This document shows positions 7,975 to 10,592 of a stretch of DNA of 10,592 nucleotides, piece after piece (position 1 is the first letter of the stretch; each line of letters starts with the position of its first letter). The notes under the pieces were generated by a model. That model worked only from the letters and a program-made list of their open reading frames with translations. It was not told where the DNA came from and made no database searches. Position numbers and translations under genes: made by a program. The stretch covers positions 1 to 10,592 of the forward strand of contig URQJ01000057.1 in NCBI GenBank assembly GCA_900549945.1. The letters are read 5' to 3'. The DNA comes from an uncultured Oscillospiraceae bacterium. GTDB taxonomy: Bacteria; Bacillota; Clostridia; Oscillospirales; Acutalibacteraceae.

Positions 7975-8280
7975 ATGGATTATAACAAGCTGGTACGGGA
8001 CAGGATCCCCGAAATCATCGCGGCACAGGGGGAAAGGCCCGTGACGCGCGTGCTGGACGATCAGGCGTATGCGGTCTGCTTGGAGAAAAAGCTGGAGGAA
8101 GAGGTCGCGGAGTACCTCGAAAGCAGGGAAATTGAGGAGCTTGCCGATATACTCGAGGTCGTCTACGCGCTGTGTGAAATGCAGGGGCACTCCGCCGAGG
8201 CATTGGTGCGCGCCTATGAAAAGAAGCACAGGGAGCGCGGCGGTTTTTCAAAGAGGATCTTTTTGATAGGAAAGGAATGA
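7975..8280 (+). CDS. MazG-like nucleoside triphosphate / phosphoribosyl-ATP pyrophosphohydrolase family protein
   Basis: A 101-residue all-alpha NTP pyrophosphatase-like protein, of the kind often annotated as a phosphoribosyl-ATP pyrophosphohydrolase but standing alone outside histidine operons. Such proteins are thought to remove non-canonical nucleotides. It opens with the characteristic MDYNKLVRDRIPEII. It has a KLEEEVAEY helix (39-47) and EELADILEV (54-62) carrying the E-x-x-D metal ligands, and it ends with GGFSKRIFL. AGGGG stands 8 nt before the ATG at 7975. It lies 53 nt after a terminator, and I found no convincing promoter, so low-level readthrough or an atypical promoter is likely. 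The stop codon overlaps the ATG of a possible tiny ORF in ATGA form. The exact substrate cannot be told from sequence. Confidence 0.85.
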   Translation: MDYNKLVRDRIPEIIAAQGERPVTRVLDDQAYAVCLEKKLEEEVAEYLESREIEELADILEVVYALCEMQGHSAEALVRAYEKKHRERGGFSKRIFLIGKE

Positions 8281-8447
8281 ACGCATACAGGCCGCGGCCG
8301 CCCGCGGGTTGGGCGGAATTGCAGCAGGATTTAGCGCGCGGGAGACATATTGAAAGGCACGCGGCGGTGCCGCGCCGGAAAATAAGCGCAAAAATAGCAC
8401 AGCCAATCATGGCTGTGCCGCGCAGAGAACCTGAGATTCTGTTTTAA
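8277..8447 (+). CDS. Possible small ORF overlapping the MazG-like gene (56 aa, unrecognised)
   Basis: An ATG at 8277 overlaps the MazG-like stop codon in the ATGA arrangement typical of translational coupling, with AGG 6 nt and AAAGG 2 nt upstream. The frame runs 56 codons and stops at 8447, just before the plus-strand terminator hairpin at 8455. The product is basic and arginine/proline-rich, with no membrane helix and a mid-part reading WAELQQDLARGRHIERHA. I recognise no family. Against it, the frame crosses a perfect minus-strand terminator hairpin (8397-8418) and its codon use is loose (AGG, AGA, CGG and ATA codons). It may well be chance. Confidence 0.25.
   Translation: MNAYRPRPPAGWAELQQDLARGRHIERHAAVPRRKISAKIAQPIMAVPRREPEILF
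8391..8418 (-). terminator. Intrinsic terminator facing left (end of the NUDIX transcript)
   Basis: GCACAGCCA (8397-8405) and TGGCTGTGC (8410-8418) form a perfect 9-bp stem with a 4-nt loop. On the minus strand it is followed by TATTTTT, so it would end the leftward transcript coming from the NUDIX gene. Confidence 0.75.
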
Positions 8448-8454
8448 TCCCCCC

Positions 8455-8508
8455 AAATGCCGCTTTGGCGCAGCCTCCCTCCGGCGGTTGCCTAAGGCGG
8501 CATTTTTT
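8455..8508 (+). terminator. Intrinsic terminator facing right (end of the MazG-like transcript)
   Basis: A long stem pairs 8455-8470 with 8489-8505, with one bulged T and two G-T wobbles. It contains AATGCCGC against GCGGCATT and is followed by T's to 8508 (six in a row at 8503-8508). The loop contains GCCTCCCTCCGG. It lies 175 nt after the MazG-like stop but only 7 nt after the stop of the small overlapping ORF. Confidence 0.75.
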
Positions 8509-8596
8509 GCGTTCGCTTGCAGGTGCGCGCCGCCGAAGCGCTGGGATAAGATGTGCGCCGCACCCGATGCCGGGGACATAAATGAAACCGGACGCC

Positions 8597-8691
8597 TCAG
8601 TCAATCCACTGGGTGCCGAGGAAGAGCGGCGTGCTGCCGGCGACGACCGCGGGCAGGCGGTCCGTCAGCGCGGCAGGCTCGAGCGTGCCGC
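8597..8691 (-). pseudogene. Displaced C-terminus of the NUDIX hydrolase (one-base frameshift)
   Basis: Just beyond the frame of the NUDIX gene, shifted by one base, the minus strand encodes GTLEPAALTDRLPAVVAGST followed by PLFLGTQWID and a stop at 8597-8599. This looks like a natural NUDIX tail. Joining it to the upstream part at 8689-8691 (for instance restoring one G to give S-A-G-T-L-E-P) would give a normal protein of about 155 residues. The break may be a real one-base deletion or a sequencing error in a GC-rich stretch. Confidence 0.6.
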
Positions 8692-9063
8692 GCTGAGGGG
8701 CACCCATTCGATGCCGTATGTGCCGCGGTCCGGCTCGGTCGGCTCGGCTTCGGGCGCGTCTCCCACGAGCGCGCAGAGGAAAATATGCAGCATGCGGTGC
8801 GCGTATTCGGGATGGGCCGTGCGGAATGCGGGCGACCGCCAGATTTCCTCGCAGACTGCGGCGAGGCGCAGGGGGCGCACGCGGCAGCCGGTCTCCTCAA
8901 GGCACTCGCGGATGACTGCATCCTCGAGCGTTTCGAAGCGGTGCTGCCCGCCGCCCGGGAGCGCGTAAAAATCGCCGCGGTATGCGTCGGCGGCGCGGTT
9001 CAGCAAAACACGCCCCTCGTGCAGGACGATCGCCTTGGCGGTGCTGCGGATGAATTCAGACAT
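8665..9063 (-). CDS. NUDIX hydrolase, C-terminus altered by frameshift
   Basis: A NUDIX pyrophosphohydrolase that would cleave a nucleoside diphosphate linked to another moiety; the substrate is not predictable. As it stands it is 132 residues long. The Nudix box GX5EX7REUXEEXGU is at residues 38-60, with G38, E44, R52, E53, E56, E57 and G59 present, so the catalytic core is intact. Cysteine replaces the usual aliphatic residue at 54 and 60. The frame is open much further upstream (to 9240), but the ATG at 9063 is clearly the start, with AAAGGAGGAGGAG just before it. The frame ends early at 8665; the expected tail continues in another frame down to 8597. The gene lies downstream of lexA on the same strand, separated by one or two terminator-like hairpins, and I see no promoter of its own. 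Confidence 0.85.
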   Translation of the reverse strand: MSEFIRSTAKAIVLHEGRVLLNRAADAYRGDFYALPGGGQHRFETLEDAVIRECLEETGCRVRPLRLAAVCEEIWRSPAFRTAHPEYAHRMLHIFLCALVGDAPEAEPTEPDRGTYGIEWVPLSAARSSLPR

Positions 9064-9100
9064 GCTTCTCCTCCTCCTTTTATGCCGTTTTGAGCAAAAT

Positions 9101-9130
9101 CGCCGCGCAGGCAAGCCATGCCGCGCGGCG
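9101..9130 (-). terminator. GC-rich hairpin between lexA and the NUDIX gene
   Basis: CGCCGCGC-A-GGCA (9101-9113) pairs with TGCC-GCGCGGCG (9119-9130) with one bulged base, giving a 12-bp stem. On the minus strand only ATTTTG follows, so termination would be weak. It sits about 38 nt before the NUDIX start codon. Confidence 0.4.
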
Positions 9131-9217
9131 GTTTCATCCGTTCCATAAAAATCTGTGGGGAACGCCCGCGCCCGCACGGGAGCACCCAAAGCACGCGCCC
9201 CGCTAGGCTGCGTCCTC

Positions 9218-9242
9218 AAAAAACGAGCTTGTGCAAACAAGC
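9218..9242 (-). terminator. Intrinsic terminator of lexA
   Basis: On the minus strand GCTTGT-TTGC-ACAAGC (9242-9227) forms a 6-bp stem with a 4-nt loop, followed by TCG and six T residues (9223-9218). It lies about 35 nt after the lexA stop. A GC-rich 12-bp palindrome, GCGGACGTCCGC, lies just upstream, between the stop codon and this hairpin. Confidence 0.65.
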
Positions 9243-9276
9243 GGCCGCGCGGACGTCCGCCGCGGGCCGCGCCCGC

Positions 9277-9858
9277 TTAGTAGTAGCGGATGACGGCGAT
9301 GACCTTGCCGAGGATGGAGATCTCGTCGGAAATGATCGGGTCGAAATCGGGGTTCTCGGGCTGGAGGCGGAGCGTGCCGTTCTCGCGGTAAAAGCGCTTC
9401 ACGGTGGCCTCGTCGCCGATCATGCCGACCACGATCTCGCCGTTTTCCGCAACGGGGGTGCGCTCGGCCACAACGTAGTCGCCGTCGAGAATGCCCGCGT
9501 TGATCATGCTCAGGCCGTCAACATGCAGGGCGAAAAGCTCCTTGCCGCTCTTGTCCGGGTAGGGGATGTAGCCTTCGATGTCCTCAACGGCGAGGATCGG
9601 CAGGCCGGCCGTGACCTTGCCGAGAATCGGTACCTGCTTTGCGGAGGCTGCGCCGACGATATGGATCGAGCGGTTCAGGCCGGCGTCGCGCGTGATGTAG
9701 CCGAGCGATTCGAGCGATTTCAGGTGCGAATGCACCGTGGAGGTGGAGCGCAGGCCGGTGGCCGTGCAGATTTCGCGGACAGACGGCGGCACGGCGCGCT
9801 CCGCCATCGTCTTGCAGAGATAGTCGTATACGAGCTGCTGACTTTTTGTGAGTGCCAT
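9277..9858 (-). CDS. lexA: SOS response repressor LexA
   Basis: LexA represses DNA-repair genes and cleaves itself when stimulated by RecA filaments. The 193-residue protein has an N-terminal winged helix-turn-helix (about 1-65, with VPPSVREICTATGLRSTSTVHSHLKSLESLGYI). Its S24-type peptidase domain carries the scissile Ala84-Gly85 bond (KVTAGLPILA), the nucleophile Ser117 (GLSMINAGI) and the general-base Lys154 (ATVKRFY). Residue 116, before the serine, is leucine rather than the aspartate or glutamate common in Firmicutes; E. coli LexA has methionine there, so this is tolerated. The ATG at 9858 follows GGAGG by 7 nt. It is transcribed from the promoter at 9914-9942, which carries a candidate LexA box, and is followed by a terminator. 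The sequence is complete and apparently functional. Confidence 0.98.
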   Translation of the reverse strand: MALTKSQQLVYDYLCKTMAERAVPPSVREICTATGLRSTSTVHSHLKSLESLGYITRDAGLNRSIHIVGAASAKQVPILGKVTAGLPILAVEDIEGYIPYPDKSGKELFALHVDGLSMINAGILDGDYVVAERTPVAENGEIVVGMIGDEATVKRFYRENGTLRLQPENPDFDPIISDEISILGKVIAVIRYY

Positions 9859-9913
9859 ATGGATTCCTCCGTAAATGATGGTTGCAAGAGGGCATAATAC
9901 TGTTTATGGCATT

Positions 9914-9942
9914 AGTATAGCACACCTTTTGCCAAATTGCAA
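9914..9942 (-). promoter_or_regulatory. Sigma-A-type promoter of lexA
   Basis: On the minus strand TTGCAA (9942-9937), a 17-bp spacer and TATACT (9919-9914) form a good promoter. Transcription would start near 9907, about 50 nt before the lexA ATG. A short inverted repeat, CATAA-N6-TTATG (9894-9909), covers the predicted start site. Confidence 0.8.
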
Positions 9943-9953
9943 ACGGTTGTTTG
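9940..9953 (-). promoter_or_regulatory. Candidate LexA (SOS) box
   Basis: CAAAC-GGTT-GTTTG (read on the plus strand) is a perfect 5-bp inverted repeat with a 4-bp spacer. It differs from the Bacillus-type consensus CGAAC-N4-GTTCG at one symmetrical position per half-site. It overlaps the lexA -35 box, which fits autorepression. Confidence 0.6.
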
Positions 9954-10064
9954 GATTTTCAGAATATTTTTTATGAAAGCACCGTTACCCAGCGTTCACA
10001 AAACCCATCAAAATTCTTTACGGCTTATTCATGGCTGATTAACAACTCAATTTGCCGGCGGGGG

Positions 10065-10190
10065 TATAATATACCCGTATTCAACAGATAGGAACCGCAC
10101 CTTTCTTGGATACATGTTCTACCCTCCTCAATATACCCCTCAAGCTAGAAGGAAAAGGACCGAGCCGCATCGGTCCTTTTTCCTTTTTTG
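10065..10190 (+). ncRNA. Candidate small RNA with promoter box and intrinsic terminator
   Basis: A perfect TATAAT at 10065-10070, inside the inverted repeat GGGTATA-A-TATACCC (10062-10076), is followed about 110 nt later by a strong terminator with no gene between. The predicted RNA starts near 10077. Its unpaired middle contains ACCCTCCTC (10121-10129) and ACCCCTC (about 10135-10141), both complementary to GAGGAGG-type Shine-Dalgarno sequences, as in base-pairing regulators of Gram-positive bacteria. The -35 region is poor: TTAACA at 10039 would need a 20-bp spacer. Two tiny open frames cross the region but run through the terminator and lack good ribosome sites. I recognise no known RNA family. 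Confidence 0.4.
10149..10189 (+). terminator. Intrinsic terminator of the candidate small RNA
   Basis: AAGGAAAAGGACCGA (10149-10163) pairs with TCGGTCC and the following T5CCTT (10170-10185, one extra T) around a GCCGCA loop. Six T residues follow (10184-10189). No protein-coding gene upstream on this strand needs it. It ends 175 nt before the next start codon. Confidence 0.88.
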
Positions 10191-10264
10191 TTTAAAACCG
10201 GCCCGCGGCACAGCCGGCGCCCGCGTGTGCAGAGTGCCGTTTTGCTCGGCCGCATAAAATTTTC

Positions 10265-10293
10265 CGCGCGCCGGGATTTGCGTGCGGCGCGCG
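10265..10293 (+). repeat. Inverted repeat upstream of the last gene
   Basis: CGCGCGCCG (10265-10273) and CGGCGCGCG (10285-10293) form a perfect 9-bp inverted repeat with an 11-nt spacer. No T-run follows. It lies about 20 bp upstream of a TATACT (10315-10320) that may be the -10 box of the last gene but has no proper -35 box. It could be an operator, or the promoter may use another sigma factor. Function is unknown. Confidence 0.4.
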
Positions 10294-10364
10294 TATATTG
10301 CCGCGCGATGTGCCTATACTACACATATCCAAAACTCAACTGAAGTGGAAAGGTATGTGAGCAT

Positions 10365-10592
10365 ATGGCTATGGATCAGAAAAACGAAAAAGACACGCAG
10401 GGCAAGAGAAAGAGCGGTGAAAAGCGCGGCTTTTATATCGCGCTCGCGGTTTGCCTCGCGGCGATCGGCATTGCGGCGTGGAGCACATACGACACCGTCT
10501 CCGGCTTTCTCGAGCCGGTGAGCGGCAGTGCGGAGAGCACGTCGTCCGCGGCGGCCGTGAAAGCGCCGGCCGCAAAAGCCACGCCGGCGGCA
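10365..10592 (+). CDS. Single-pass membrane protein, possible M23 (SpoIIQ-like) peptidase, truncated by window edge
   Basis: The first 76 codons of a gene that continues past the right edge. A charged cytoplasmic segment (MAMDQKNEKDTQGKRKSGEKR) is followed by one membrane helix (GFYIALAVCLAAIGIAAW, about 22-39) and an alanine/serine/proline-rich stretch that looks like an extracellular linker. The layout fits a type II membrane protein facing outwards, such as the membrane-anchored M23 metallopeptidases of sporulating Clostridia (SpoIIQ-like). The peptidase domain would lie outside the window, so this is inference only. GGAAAGG ends 11 nt before the ATG at 10365; a second in-frame ATG follows two codons later (10371). 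A frame on the same strand starting at 10282 overlaps it but is arginine-rich and is rejected. Confidence 0.6.
   Translation, partial: MAMDQKNEKDTQGKRKSGEKRGFYIALAVCLAAIGIAAWSTYDTVSGFLEPVSGSAESTSSAAAVKAPAAKATPAA

Noticed and set aside
8488-9093. 201-codon plus-strand frame across the NUDIX gene
   Set aside because: Antisense to a gene with a clear Nudix box and strong ribosome binding site; no domain seen.
9064-9240. 59-residue N-terminal extension of the NUDIX protein
   Set aside because: It crosses two terminator-like hairpins and is Arg/Ala-rich; the AAAGGAGGAGGAG before 9063 fixes the start.
9118-9897. 259-codon plus-strand frame
   Set aside because: Antisense to lexA, with no recognisable motif.
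10113-10256. 47-codon frame starting MFYPPQYTPQ inside the candidate small RNA
   Set aside because: No ribosome binding site, and it reads straight through the strong terminator at 10149-10189.
10282-10521. 79-codon plus-strand frame overlapping the last gene
   Set aside because: Arginine/serine-rich shadow in another frame; the 10365 frame gives a sensible membrane-anchored protein.

Overview
The window looks like chromosome from a GC-rich anaerobic Firmicute, probably class Clostridia (my guess is order Oscillospirales). The clues are [FeFe]-hydrogenase maturation genes, a perfect CIRCE operator before groESL, a Gram-positive-type LexA with a CGAAC-N4-GTTCG-like operator, AGGAGG-type ribosome binding sites and strong GC preference at third codon positions. 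No phage, IS, CRISPR, tRNA or rRNA sequence was recognised. Most genes are housekeeping, so the interest lies mainly in the non-coding parts and one broken gene.

Left block (minus strand, 1-2270): an operon that starts at a near-consensus promoter at 2242-2270. It runs through a leader of about 200 nt containing an intrinsic terminator, then a TM1266-type hydrogenase regulator, hydG, and the start of hydF, which runs off the left edge. hydE, the third maturase gene, is absent from the visible part. The leader has competing helices and looks like a transcription attenuator.

Second block (plus strand, 2407-4758): groES-groEL, divergent from the hyd operon, with a promoter, a CIRCE (HrcA) operator at the expected start of transcription, and a strong terminator. 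Third block (4951-6352): a single polytopic membrane protein of the PIG-V-like mannosyltransferase family with its own terminator. Fourth block (6374-7921): a two-gene nfeD-SPFH (stomatin/QmcA-like) membrane operon with a terminator. Next comes a MazG-like pyrophosphohydrolase (7975-8280), possibly followed by a tiny ATGA-overlapping ORF and a terminator.

Right block: on the minus strand, lexA (9277-9858) with a promoter and a candidate autoregulatory box lies upstream of a NUDIX hydrolase gene whose C-terminus is displaced by a one-base frameshift near 8690. Right of lexA, a TATAAT box and a strong plus-strand terminator enclose about 110 nt with no convincing gene, a candidate small RNA with C-rich anti-Shine-Dalgarno motifs. 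The window ends inside a plus-strand gene for a single-pass membrane protein with an Ala/Pro-rich linker, possibly a SpoIIQ-like M23 peptidase.
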